64,000 nt of DNA from Lonicera japonica (lineage: Eukaryota > Streptophyta > Magnoliopsida > Dipsacales > Caprifoliaceae), in contig CM038467.1 in NCBI GenBank assembly GCA_021464415.1, positions 23,902,011 to 23,966,010 of the forward strand, in the 5' to 3' direction. Both the position numbers and the translations under genes were made by a program. Of the stretch, positions 43,443 to 54,280 are shown piece by piece (within the stretch, counting starts at the first letter, position 1; each line of letters opens with the position of its first letter). The notes under the pieces were generated by a model. The model was not told where the DNA came from. It saw only the letters and a list, made by a program, of their open reading frames with translations, and did no database searches.

Positions 43443-44428
43443 GAGTTTTTAACATTTTTGTCCCTTAAAGTTTGACCGAATTGTCACATTCGTCCCTAAT
43501 ATTCATTTCTTGACATTTCACACCTCGATGTAGATTCCGCCTGTCATTTTGGTCCCTCAAGCCATCTACCGTCTGTTTTGTGGATGGAAAACGTTTGATG
43601 GAGGGGTAAATTAGTCAGCCCACATCATTCCCTCTTATAATTCTCTCGCCAATTTCAGAGATAGAACAGATCTGTGTATATGTGTTTCCCTCCATTACAA
43701 CAAAATAGAGGAAAACATATAAAGAAAAAAGAAAGAGATGAGAGAGTGGGTGCTTTGCCAATGTCATAAATGCTCTGTTTTAACGATGTTGAAACAGAGG
43801 ATGGTAGAGGATGATGTACATAATGAAGACTTAATGCTCTGTTTTTTTTAGCATTATTATTAAAGAACAAAAAAGTTAGTCAACTCCCACAATCTTTGTG
43901 AGTTTTTTACTCGCATACTAATCTTCTCCATTTTCAATCTAGTTAGTCATCCAAGTGAATTCAACGAAAAATCAAAATTACCAAATTACAATCGAAGCCC
44001 TAAATTCGCAGCCAAATGAGGAAGCCTTTCTTACTCTTCATGGTCTGTTGTAAAATCACTTTGGAGATAAAGAGGTGGATTGAATGGAGGAGGTGGTGGT
44101 GGTGGTTGAGGAGAAGGAGATTTGTCTTCAAGTGGTGCCGCCGGCGGCTGAGGATGAGGTTCATCCCGTGATTTCATCGCAGGAAGAGGAAGATTGGGGT
44201 CTCTCCTCTCATCCTTCTCTATTTATTTTATTTCTTACTTTATAACAATAGGTTGACTAATTTACCCCTCCAACAAACATTTTCCGTCCACAAAACAGAC
44301 GGCAGATGGCTTGAGGGACCAAAATGACAGGCGGAATCTACATCGAGGTGTGAAATGTCAAGAAATGAATATCAGGGACGAATGTGACAATGCGGTCAAA
44401 CTTTAAGGGACGAAAATGTTAAAAACTC
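43443..44428. mobile_element. Mutator-like (MULE-type) non-autonomous element, 986 bp
   Basis: Terminal inverted repeats of about 177 bp (43443-43619 and 44251-44428) begin GAGTTTTTAACATTTT and are highly similar. The 9-bp sequence tcaatttta flanks both sides exactly (43434-43442 and 44429-44437). Long TIRs plus a 9-bp target duplication define MULEs. There is no transposase. The interior is partly GC-richer and contains a short proline-rich frame (44038-44184, minus), so this may be a Pack-MULE. Confidence 0.9.
44038..44184 (-). other. Proline-rich short ORF inside the MULE
   Basis: A minus-strand frame of about 48 codons begins ATGAAATCACGGGATGAA and encodes a segment with PHPQPPAAPLEDKSPSP and a run of seven prolines before FNPPLYLQSDF. 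Its GC content stands out from the AT-rich surroundings. Pack-MULEs preferentially carry GC-rich 5' gene pieces, so it may be a captured exon; no family is recognised. Confidence 0.3.
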
Positions 44429-44437
44429 TCAATTTTA

Positions 44438-46269
44438 TTATTTAAAAAGCGTAAAGAAGAAGATTAAAATAAAGTTACATGAATTAAAAAAAATATTTTA
44501 TATTTATTTTGTTATCCGTCAATGATAGGATAAAATAATAGCATTTATAAGGGTGGTATAATCAGTTCTTGTGAGATAAAAGGGGAATTAATCATGTACA
44601 TAATCACGTCCATTTTTACACCAAACATTATATATGATAAATATATCATATCCGCACCAAACACATGATATGATTTGCTTATCATGTTCATTTTGACAAC
44701 AAACATATAATGCGATTAATTAATTATATCCCACCTCTAAACTTGAGCGACAAACACATTTTAAAGTCTAATAAATTTAACATTCAATCTCTATTCTCTA
44801 CCATAATTGAAAGTGACACTATTATCAAAGCAATACTTGTCAGAATAATATATAATTTATATTAAAGCATATGGTACAACTTCTTAAAAGCAATATCATA
44901 CCCTGTCAAAGAGATAATTGTCTTGGTAATAATGTCACCATATATAATTGAATTATATTAGCGTAGCCTATTACAATAGAATATATTAGTCAACAAAAGT
45001 GGTAATTTTTGAAATGATACAAAACAAAATTCGTACATAATTGATTCGAGAATTCATGTTCATGTCTAGAATTTTTAACAAAAAGTTGTGTTTGTATTCA
45101 AATTTTGAAATAAAATTAACAAAAAAAAATACAGTTTTGTCGTATTAACTGTCTTGGCATGTCAATCGGCACTTGTTGTGTTTAAATTAAAGAGAATTAT
45201 CGTCTCTACTCGATCTTGTTATAGCATATTTATTAGAACTCACAATTGAAATCTTGTATATCGTATGTGATGTGTCATATTTGAGGTGCATCGTGTTCGT
45301 GTTTCATAGAATAACACAACAAAAAAATACAAAATCATCACCCCTAAGTCACTAACCAAAGTTGGCATTTTAAAAAATAAAAGGAAAATATATAGTAAAC
45401 TACTTTGTAGAAGACAGCAATTTGTATTACCTTAATTCTTAGTTCTATGCATTATGCTTACAAGTGAAGAGTGGTTGCAGCCTCACAAGTTCAAATCCTA
45501 CCATTTTAATTTAAAACGTAAGAAGAATAAAAAAAATTTGTTTAATTTTGTCTATATCATAAGGTACATGTACATATTTTGACTAATTCTCATTTGTAGT
45601 AAAACACGCACCTAATTATCAAAACTTTTGCAATTGTCAAAACTTAACCTCCAATCTCCCGGTTAAAATAATAAAAAAAAATTATACGCATTGGGGTTTG
45701 TCTGGTTTATTTGTCAATAACACTGGATTACAATAAATTACTAAATGGGGAACATAAAAGATGGTGTTTGACTTCTGAGGCCAAGCCTATGGGTGGGTCC
45801 AAAATTTTCGGACAGGGCCAGCTTAAGTGCTTGTGCAAGAATTGAACCTTTAGCTCGCGCCCCAGATTTGATGGTCGAGCTCGGGCAGTCCATAAACATG
45901 TTGTTTCATTGTCGGGGTGGCAATTTGTATTTTTGGTTGTATCTTTGTTTGCCACAACTCGATACCATAAAAAAATCAAAAACACAAATATGACATGAGT
46001 TCGTTTTATTTTTTAGAAAATAATAATTAAGGACAATAGTATATTAGTAGTTTTAATGAAGGACATTCTATTTTTAGACTTAATTTAAATGACAAGTTTT
46101 TAATAGAGGACAAAATATTAATTACTTTATTATTTCACTTAATTAAGTTGAATTCCAATATTACCCTTCTTAAAGATAAATATAATTAAATCAATGAAAA
46201 TATCAAATAAATTTATTCACATATTACAACAAAATCAATCAAAAGATAAACATAAAGGGGGGGGCTTTG
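44438..46269. other. AT-rich intergenic DNA
   Basis: No supported gene. 44.62-44.75 kb has repeated 'tatgat'/'atcata' motifs. A B-box-like 'acaagttcaaatcctacc' at 45485-45502 suggests a SINE remnant. 45.80-45.87 kb ('cagggccagcttaagtgc') resembles the end of a hAT-type element but no partner end was found. Confidence 0.4.
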
Positions 46270-46525
46270 AATGGTGGAGATCGTAGCACTCAGCTTCTTG
46301 TTAACATCAGGGTTGAGACCTCCAATAGAAACTAACTCACTGCAGGCTGCCGGCTGCTCATTCCCACCAAATACCATGGGCACAGATCCCTTCAACACGA
46401 TCATCACATAAGCCTCAAGTTTGCCGATGAGTTTGGCGAGGGTGGAGGTGGCTTCGAAGAGAATGGATGAGGTGTCAATGCCATCGACGCTGACGTTCGT
46501 GGACAGATTATGCTTGAGTACATTT
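46270..46525 (-). pseudogene. MIF/MDL-like (macrophage migration inhibitory factor homologue) pseudogene
   Basis: Plant MIF/D-DT-like proteins are small trimeric tautomerase-fold proteins of about 115-120 residues. The minus strand reads NLSTNVSVDGIDTSSIL, LAKLIGKLEAYVMIVLKGSV, FGGNEQPAACSELVSIGG and LNPDVNKKLSATISTI, very close to plant MDL over about 80 residues. The start is lost: an ATG (about 46525) is followed by a small indel that puts it out of frame, removing the MPxLNL start with the catalytic proline. Similarity stops after ISTI, and the C-terminal third (FYIKFYD region) is missing. No intron interrupts the copy. It is a truncated non-functional duplicate. Confidence 0.85.
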
Positions 46526-48403
46526 AGGTGGAAACTAAGGTCATGGTTGGCATCATCTCTAGTTTGAAATGTTTCACCTATTTGACATCGAACTTTGTTC
46601 ACCGTTTTTGTTTAAAATTTGATCGTTGTAGCCATATTTATTTATAACATTATATGCTAACAAACTATCATATTAATTCAGCAATTTGAATAATGATTCA
46701 ACTTAAAGGTTGCTAACTATTTTGATCAATTAAGTTTTCCTTGTATAATGATTAAATGTAATTTGACAAGTTTCTGTTGGGTATTTCATTGCGGATCTTG
46801 GAATGATTTGTTGGCTATATCCTGCTTTGGGTGGAACATAGTATGTAAGTATATCATCAAGGATAGATGACATCTCTCTCTCTATGCATTGTGCGAAATA
46901 TATAGTTGCAAATAGTTCTTTTTTTTCAAATGTATTTTTTTAGATCTTCCTATTGCAGTGTCACCATAAGTCAATTAAATGTATATAAATTTTTTGTTAA
47001 AACAATGGGACAAATGAAGATTTTGACATTGAAACTAAAAGTTAGAGAAGATTGTATACTAATTGTCTTTCTTCTTCAATTCTAAAGGTTAAAGCACCGT
47101 CTCATTGATATTTTTAAATCTTTCTTCATAAGTGGGGTTGCAAATCTAGTTTATTTGTGTGTGAGAACGTCTTTGAAAGAGGGATTTAAAATTAAAAGGT
47201 ATTTTGACTTTGCCCCTAATTATTGAATCGAGTTTAGACTTACTCACATGTTTTCATAATCTTTTGATTTTGGCCCTGCACGAGGGGCATTTCACATGTA
47301 AAAATAAGGGGTGGTGGGGTAAGTCAAAAATGTGAAAAAGGAGATTTTAATTTAATTTGATCTCTTTGAATACTTCTTTAATTAAATTGGAGATTTCAAT
47401 TCCTACGAATTTGATGTAATGTTAAGCATTTATTAGGTGCGTTTGATTAGGCTTACGTCAAAAGGTACGGAACTTAGGTGCATTTGATTAGGCTATGTCT
47501 CAAAGAGGTATAGTTTTGCTCTCCTTTTTTACTTGCTTATTGCATCTTTGTTTTGCTCTTTTTTTTTACATTGAGAAAATTATAACTTAATATATCTGTC
47601 AGAAAATTTAAAAGATATACCTTAATATGTTTGCTAGAAAAATAATTATAAGAACATAACTTAATATGTCTGCTAGAAAAAATACCTATTTTTTATCGTA
47701 GACATTTTTCTAACATATTATTTTGGAGGCATATTAATGTGTAGGCATTTTTCTATCCTTGTTAATTTTGCAGGGATATTAACTAACAAGTACAAGCATT
47801 TTATTTTGCTGGCATTTTTCTAACATATTATTTTGTCGGCATATTAATTTGTATGCATTTTTTTATCCTTGTTAATTTTGCAGACATATTAACTAACAAT
47901 AAGAACATTTTATTTTGTAGACATTTTTTAAGGACTCGGATAGATGAAGTATTGAATATTGTTTTTCATTGGTCTGAACGTAAGCATCAAAGCTGATAAG
48001 TTTTTAATTTGTTTATTTATTTAGTTGACTTTATTGTTTTAGAATTTGAAAACTCCACATTTTTTTGAAATTTGAAGTTTATGAGTTTGAAATTTTTTGA
48101 ATTTGTTTTACATTTGATTTTTTTGAATTATTCTAACATTTACCAACTTTATTTGAATTTTTTGTTATCTGTTTTTGAATTTGTTTGAATTTATTATCAT
48201 CAACTTAATTACATAATTAATTTCATATTTAGTTTTGGGTATTTATCTATAAAAATGATAATTTTGGAATTCAACGTAATTAATTGAAATAATTAAATGT
48301 TTCGTATTTTGTTCTTTATTAAAAACTTGTCCTTTAAATTAAATCTAAAACTAAAATGTCCTTTGTTAGAGAGTAAAATATTTGTCCTTAAAAAAAAGCC
48401 CCT
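46526..48403. other. AT-rich intergenic DNA with local tandem repeats
   Basis: No supported gene. 47.41-47.51 kb has a doubled 'aggtg(c)(g/a)tttgattaggct'. 47.59-47.69 kb has three copies of 'cttaatatgtctgctagaaaa'. 47.70-47.93 kb has two units of about 110 bp with 'cctatgttaattttgcag'-like cores. 48.03-48.20 kb is rich in 'tttgaattt'. Confidence 0.45.
47700..47930. repeat. Tandem duplication of about 110 bp
   Basis: Both units contain 'catttttctaacatattattttg', 'ggcatattaat', 'tatccttgttaattttgcag' and 'atattaactaacaa', with several substitutions. Confidence 0.75.
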
Positions 48404-48496
48404 TTATTTTTGGCAACCGCTATTTACACACCAAAAAATATTTGGTAACACTCCACTTTTCATTTACCCGATACCAAGTGAATAAGTACATGTTCA

Positions 48497-48651
48497 TCGC
48501 TCGATGACAAGCGAGTGAGTGCATCTTACTCGCTTGATGACAAACGAGTAAAAACTTCAATACCTTACTTGCTTGTCATTGAGCGAATAACATGCACTTA
48601 TTTGCTTATTATTGAGCGAGTAACATACACTTACTTATCATCAAGCGAATG
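48497..48651. repeat. Palindrome array 1 (ACTCGCTTG..CAAGCGAGT)
   Basis: Copies near 48497-48516, 48528-48549, 48567-48588, 48599-48622 and 48630-48651, about 32 bp apart. Copy 2 is nearly perfect, the others have one to four changes, and copies 3 and 4 read in the opposite sense (gcttgtcattgagcg). Confidence 0.8.
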
Positions 48652-48762
48652 AAACATGGAGTAAGGCCATCTTTTATGGGTAGTGTAAAAGTGTAGTGTA
48701 AAAATGTGTATTTGGCCTATCAATTAAACAAGAATTACACCGGGTGGAAGGTAAATTAAGCT

Positions 48763-48965
48763 CCCACGACATATCATATGTCGTGCCATAAAATCCATTC
48801 TTCCCACGACATATGATATGTCGTGGCAGCCAAATTTTTTTTTTTTTTCCTTCTTTCTCTTCCCACGACATATCATATGTCGTGGCACTTGAAAATTGTC
48901 TCCCACGACATATGATATATCGTGGCAGGTGGTATATTGTCTCTCGATACATCATGTGTCGGGCG
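48763..48965. repeat. Palindrome array 2 (CCCACGACATATNATATGTCGTGG)
   Basis: Copies at 48763-48785, 48803-48826, 48862-48885, 48902-48925 and a degenerate one at about 48938-48965. The central base alternates C, G, C, G, so successive copies are in opposite orientation. Spacers are about 17, 35 and 16 bp and differ in sequence. Four copies can each form a stem of 11-12 bp. Confidence 0.9.
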
Positions 48966-49366
48966 AGGTAAAAAATTGTCGGCCTGAGTATTTAGCTTCG
49001 GTTTACCTGTTTTTCCATTTTTTTACACTTTTAACTTAGGCGCTGGGGAGCCAAAATAGGCAAATTTGGCTTTTTACCTTGTGGGGTGGAGATGGTCTAA
49101 AACCAAGTAATTATTGGTGTGTAAATAGCGGTTGCCTTATTTTTAGCTACTACAGGCACAACTCATGTTAAATATGACTCAACTTAACATATATAATTAC
49201 ACTTTCAACATTATAATAAACACATCCTAACACAAACAAAAAAATATTTTTTTTTCATTTGTACACAATTAACACAATATAAATATATTTTAATATCAAT
49301 TTTATTTCAAAATTTAAACATGAATATGACAAGACACAAGTACACACCACAACATCGTCCAAACCA

Positions 49367-49431
49367 CCCCCCCCCCCCCCCCCCCCCCCCCAAAACTCCC
49401 CCGGGGCGGCCGCCGTATACAACAAGAATTT
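49367..49431. repeat. Poly-C tract followed by a GC-only cluster
   Basis: After 'aaccacc' comes a run of more than 20 uninterrupted C, then aaaactcccccggggcggccgccg, which includes the rare 8-mer GCGGCCGC. The rest of the region is strongly AT-rich. The G-rich strand could form G-quadruplexes. Confidence 0.85.
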
Positions 49432-49834
49432 TTGTGTTAATTCGTTCTCACGTCTTTTCTTACCGCCCCCTAGATAGACAACAGTACAGGTTGAGAGCAA
49501 TGGGGTACTCGGCGCTTGAAAGATGATCAAAAGAAATCCTTGAATGTCAGCGTAAATTTATATTATACTACGTTGATTTTTGTTCCATTAAATTTTTAGA
49601 TTTTTATTTTAATCACTTTTGAATTAATTTTTCTTATAATTTTTTAAAAAAATAATATATTTTATCAAAGAGATCATCTCTACAATGATCTGTTAAATCT
49701 CCAAATATATTCCATTGATGAAAATTTTGGTAACGGTGCCATGTTCATATATTATAAAAGGCTTCATCACATTTTTTAAAAGCCTATTAAATATATATCT
49801 CTGCGATTCTCTTTTTATTTAAAGCTTACTTGTA

Positions 49835-49920
49835 ACGAGAATTTGAACCTCCACCCTAAGTAATGTGTAAAATTTTTTGTGCTCTAATGGTTGTGTAAAC
49901 CACCTTGCTAACTCACATTT
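49835..49920 (-). repeat. Possible tRNA-derived SINE remnant
   Basis: On the minus strand 'gttagcaaggtggtttac' (A-box-like) precedes 'gaggttcaaattctcg' (B-box-like, 49851-49836). Spacing is longer than usual, so this is tentative. Confidence 0.3.
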
Positions 49921-50569
49921 TACTCTTTCCTTATCCTTAAGGAAGAACTTTAAAATGATATAACTTTAAATACAAAAATTAAATTTTAATATAATTTATA
50001 TATTTAAAATCTACTAATCAAGAGATACAAAACAACATTCATTAATACCATAAAGTTACGTGTAGAAAAATTTCATAAATAACCATTGAATATTATGCAT
50101 AATGATATATTTCGTTTGCTTGTATATATATATATGATCAATCCATTCAAATTTTTCATGAATTCACAAGTTAACTACTGGACCACAAAATGAATATATA
50201 TATATATATATATGTAAAACCATTTTACACGTACATAGAATTTTACACAAAAATTTTATTCAACCACGTACTATATATGCTCTAAGTCATCTGCGCTCGT
50301 AATTAATACACTAAATTATTTTTTACTTTTGTTAAAAAAAAATTTGTTAAATTATATATATATGCGAATAACACTTGGGCTGTACAGCTGATCTAATAAG
50401 TCTCATTAGAAAATGAAAAGCATGGTAGGTAGCCCTAGTGCAGTGACTGATTCTTACTGTGTTGATGCAATGCCATGGTATTTTTTCGATAGAATTTTAG
50501 GGTACCTAAACCAAATCTTTGTTGATCAAAGTGTTTGACCGAATGAAAAACTATCAAAATAATGCTTGG

Positions 50570-50657
50570 CCAGCGGCAGCCACGAACCGCGAGCGGGAAT
50601 TAGTCGAGGTGCGCGAAAGGTGACCCGGACACCCCGTGGAGAACAAAAAAAAAACTA
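50570..50657 (+). repeat. SINE-like 3' fragment with A tail
   Basis: The phrase 'gggaattagtcgaggtgcg' followed by 'gacccggacacc' and an A-rich tail (aacaaaaaaaaaac) is a widespread plant SINE-type 3' segment. Its GC content is well above its surroundings. No internal promoter is legible upstream. Confidence 0.4.
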
Positions 50658-51146
50658 AGTTTTAATACACATTATTTCGGGTACCAATTCTCACACAGTA
50701 GAGGTCTTTGTATTTATAATTACGTCTTTTAAGGCACAAATTAACATTTTCTTTATCTAAATGGCCGGGTGTTCAGTAATAAATTTAAATAGAAGATTTA
50801 TTTCAATCATAATAAAAGTAGTCATAGTTTGTTTCTCATTAAACTATTTCAATATTTTTTTCATTTCTTCAAAAGAATTTAAGTATCATAAGTAATGGAA
50901 TTAGAATTTTACTTCAAGTAATGGATAAATTACTTAATCACTTAGCCATTTATATTATTGTTTCATGTTTTGCAATAAATCATTTATTTCTGAATCACAT
51001 CCGCATCTTGTTACACATTACTAGTAGGAGAAAAAGTAATAAAACTCAGTGCTCTCAAGTAACTATTGCTCATTAGTACTAATGCTACCATGCCTTCTTT
51101 TATTCTAAACGAAATGAGAAAATTAATGAACTCCATGGTGATCAAG

Positions 51147-51158
51147 TCCAAAAATTAA

Positions 51159-51193
<35 letters not shown>

Positions 51194-51207
51194 AAATATC
51201 TTTTTAA
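51147..51207. repeat. CT and TA microsatellite in the plantacyanin 3' flank
   Basis: (CT)n from about 51160 followed directly by (AT)n to about 51194, ending within 15 bp of the stop codon. It is probably part of the 3' UTR. Confidence 0.8.
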
Positions 51208-51759
51208 TTAGAGAGCATTAACAGCTATCTTCATTCCAGATTGGCAGTGACCGGCGAAGCCGCAGATGAAGAAATTGGGTCCTTTAACCAGCTTTATTTG
51301 ATCCTTTCCTGTTTTATACACTTTGGCACCACGCGGAGCGACACAACTGCCGTAACCCGCCTTATTCACGGCTACCACATTGTGGACTGTCGGGTTATAG
51401 TTGAAAACTGCAAAACCATACAAATGCAAAAGTTAATAATAATGTCTTGGAAGACATGCGTGACAAAAGCAAACACAATTCTCCATTGGTTATTTTGTAT
51501 AATTATGTACTCTGCATGAAATATTTTGTTACTTGTGTTTGGTAGAAAATATATACTAATAAAAAGGTGTTTCAGAATATATACCGAGTGTGTCTCCGGC
51601 CCTAAAGCGCTTCCCTTTGGGCCAGGTTGCAACATTAAAAGTCCAACCTCCGGCTCCACCAACAGTGTAGGTGGCTGCTTCAACCACTTCGTAATGAAGC
51701 GCCACCACCAGGCACACCATCATCACCGCCGCGACTGCACTGCCTCTTCCCTGGGACAT
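51208..51759 (-). CDS. Plantacyanin (basic blue protein), two exons
   Basis: Phytocyanin-family secreted type I copper protein; plantacyanins act in the cell wall and reproductive tissues and are presumed to carry electrons. Exon 1 is 51759-51585, exon 2 is 51407-51208, with a 177-bp intron (GT..AG) splitting a valine codon. The spliced product is 124 residues, the normal size. MSQGRGSAVAAVMMVC.. is a signal peptide ending near VVEA|ATYTV. Copper ligands are all present: His in TVHNVV, then Cys, His and Met in CGFAGHCQSGM (spacing 5 and 5). The cysteine in YGSC pairs with the HC cysteine in the family. Start chosen at 51759 because MSQGRGSA aligns with the family start; an in-frame ATG 10 codons upstream would add a polar stretch before the signal peptide. 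No lesions; the only intact host gene here. Confidence 0.95.
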
Positions 51760-51812
51760 CCTGTTAGAACAAGTAAACAACAATGGCAAAGGAAGGATAA
51801 TTAATTGTGTGA

Positions 51813-51830
51813 GAGAGAGAGAGAGAGAGA
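51813..51830. repeat. GA microsatellite in the plantacyanin 5' leader
   Basis: (GA)9 on the plus strand, (TC)9 on the coding strand, between the TATA box and the start codon. CT tracts are frequent in plant 5' leaders. Confidence 0.75.
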
Positions 51831-51862
51831 TTGTGGGATATGTAAATCTTTAAGGGTTGGGC

Positions 51863-51871
51863 AATTTATAG
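51863..51871 (-). promoter_or_regulatory. TATA box of plantacyanin
   Basis: Minus-strand CTATAAATT, about 105 bp before the ATG. Transcription would start near 51835 and give a leader of about 75 bases containing the CT repeat. Confidence 0.7.
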
Positions 51872-51879
51872 GGGTTTTA

Positions 51880-52079
51880 TGATGTTGGGACTTGGGAGGT
51901 AGTGGGACTGGAAAAAAATGTGTGGGTCGGGTCCTACTTTTTGGAAGATATGGTCTAAAGATGTGGGTTCCCCAAACTCTCGAGTGGTAATTGACTTGAG
52001 AGCGTCAAGTGATCTAGTGGGTTTGGCAGATTTCATTAGTAATAAGAAAAAAATAAAACAATCAGCGTAGCTAATGCAT
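51880..52079 (-). promoter_or_regulatory. Upstream region of plantacyanin
   Basis: Non-coding DNA upstream of the TATA box. No further element could be assigned with confidence. Confidence 0.35.
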
Positions 52080-52201
52080 AGGCGGATTCAGACAAGACAG
52101 GGCTAAATTTAAAATATATAAAAATATATTTAAAGTTATAAAATTTAATTATAAATATAATTGTATTAATAGTAATATGAGATTTTACGGGACTTTATAT
52201 T

Positions 52202-52400
52202 TTAAAAGGATTGCAATACGTCTTTCTTATTAATACTACTAAAAATGTATTGTTTAATGTGTGTCACCAAACAATCATTCATAAAATTATTTCTCATTCG
52301 GTTGCGTGCCGCACTCTTGATCATTTTCATTGCATATAATGCTCGCTCAGCACTTGTCGTTGCAACAAGTAAGAGTAGAGTTAACTTCACAATTAAATAT
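52202..52400 (-). pseudogene. hAT transposase C-terminal dimerisation remnant
   Basis: The minus strand reads LIVKLTLLLLVATTSAERAL, YAMKMIKSAARNRM and NNFMNDCLVTHIKQYIF, matching the end of TTF-finger hAT transposases (family pattern L..LPVATA.VERAFSAMK..K..LRNRM...FLNDCLV.YIE). Only this end is present. The catalytic core is absent, and a stop follows at 52202. The boundaries of the parent element are not visible. It lies about 450 bp upstream of plantacyanin. Confidence 0.75.
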
Positions 52401-54280
52401 ATTAATGAATAACCAATATGCTTTTTGGATTTAATCATTTTTTGAGCAAACTCATCGATCTCTTTCAAACAAAAAAAGTCACCACTGGATAATCAAAATA
52501 GCTCCTAGAGTTTCTACCTTTTACTTAGGTACTCCCAAATATAAATTTATGCACATAAATTCTTATATTTTTTTTCTAAAAAGAAAAATACCCTATATAT
52601 AATTAAAACAACTCAAATTTAAAAAGGGGCAATTGCCCCCTAGCTTGCCGCTCAGTAGGGATGTCCCTTTTAATATATTTGTTAGTAGTAGCTTGTAGGC
52701 TTATATTTAAAGGTTAGTATATATGCAAGAGTATCAAAGTTATCTTACCCTATTTTACTAGATTTATATGAAGCTTCTCTAGTAGTTCTAGTGAAGCAAT
52801 TTTGTATTCACTCCTTGTGCATGTCAAAAAAAAAGAGAAAAAGAAAATTGTATTGACTCTTTAAATTACATACTTAGTTTGATGATTTTTAAGAAAACAC
52901 GAATTTTAACATAATTAACAATTAAATTTATATGTGTAATATTGAGAGACTTGGAACATTCATTAATCGTGTTCCAAAACTAAAATATAACTATATATTA
53001 ATTCGAAGAGTCTTTTTTTTTTTTTTTTTTTTTTTTGTGGTAGACAAAAGTTTAAGTGAAGAAAATAACCCGCACTACTCTAAACCTAAGACACGTCACA
53101 AGTGTCAGATTGAGAGCATTTATCATGTTTTTTTATCGATTACTTACTAAGTAAGAAGATCTATTGATATAAACATAAATCTTACGAGCAAAAGTATTTA
53201 ATTAAATCCTTAATAACTCAACTGTTTGGAGTGGGTTGTGTGCGGCGGTGGTTGGAAGAGAATTTTCTTCTCTCCAAAAGTATTGAAGCATTGAAGATAG
53301 TCGTTAAACTTGGCTAACCACCCACTATTTTTTTGACCAACTTGGTCATGAACTTGGACTTTTCAGGTAAATTTCCGTTGAGGCAAGAGAGATAATTGTT
53401 CTTCTTTGTAGAAAATTTTCATCAATTATTTGACATGATATTTTTATGCTTTTGAGTTCACAAAAGAAGACATACTATCAATTAAAAAAATATATACATG
53501 TCAAATAAAAACTTTAGATAAATTTCGTTTGGCAAAAAAAATACATATATACAAATACGTTTTTACACTGTTAGTATGCCACAAATTGCTTGCTGATCCA
53601 ACAAAGTCTAAGTCGATGCTGGGAAGAACTCAGCTCTTATTTCAAGGCCTTCACTGCTTCTGACACTCCATCTTGAAAATGGCAATGTATCAATTAAACG
53701 AAAATGTTACATTTGTAGGCCAATAAATTTAAGTTTGTACATCAGCAATTCTTACTTTCAACAATTTTAATATTTTTCAATTTTTTATTTTGTATTTTAG
53801 TTGCCAAGCCTTGCCAATAAAAAATGGTAGATGGCCTCTTATACTTTTTCAACATAAATTTTACTAATGAAAAGTGAAAAATATCAAGTCATTAAAGGAA
53901 AGCTGTAAGTCGGTCAAACCTTAAAATTAGATATTAGCTTGTTCATGTATACGCAATATGTGTAAAACTCGTATATAAGTGATTTAAATTGATAAATAAA
54001 AAAATAAAAAGTACCCCAATAATAAAGACAAGAATTCAAATATCATTACTTATGTGGACTCCAATATTCATTTTGGAAAAAAAGTGATAAGAGTTTGAAC
54101 CCCATCTTATAACTCTTAGGCATATTAACCATCAAACCTAAGATACTCTAAAAGTTAACATAAATAAAAGAAGTTGAACCATAGATAACGAAACATGAAA
54201 ATAATTTTTCTGGATTGAAAATGGGTAAGTTGTTGATGTGTAAAATAATATATCATTCGTATACAAACTAACATCTTCAT
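52401..54280. other. AT-rich intergenic DNA
   Basis: No supported gene. A T run of more than 20 lies at 53012-53034. Confidence 0.4.

Larger units (their letters stand above)
48412..49136. mobile_element. Palindrome-array TIR element, copy A, 725 bp
   Basis: The ends are perfect 23-bp inverted repeats (GGCAACCGCTATTTACACAC.., 48412-48434, and its complement at 49114-49136). They are flanked by an exact 8-bp duplication ttattttt (48404-48411 and 49137-49144). The interior holds two independent arrays of short palindromes: five on ACTCGCTTG-ATGA-CAAGCGAGT (48497-48651) and five on CCCACGACATAT-C/G-ATATGTCGTGG (48763-48965). There is no transposase and no sizeable gene; frames in the second array come from the palindromes. 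Superfamily unknown: 8-bp targets suggest hAT, but the termini are not typical. Confidence 0.85.
49145..51146. other. Intergenic DNA
   Basis: No gene. It contains a poly-C tract and SINE-like remnants (listed separately). TA microsatellites lie at 50126-50140, 50196-50213 and 50355-50365. Confidence 0.4.

Noticed and set aside
45790..45990. hAT-type terminus near 'cagggccagcttaag'
   Set aside because: No matching inverted end or 8-bp duplication could be found.
48763..48965. CRISPR-like array: 24-bp palindromic repeats with differing spacers
   Set aside because: Spacers are too short and irregular, copies alternate in orientation, there are no cas genes, and the locus is inside a plant TIR element.
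49255..49530. Glycine-run or proline-run proteins
   Set aside because: They are translations of the poly-C tract.
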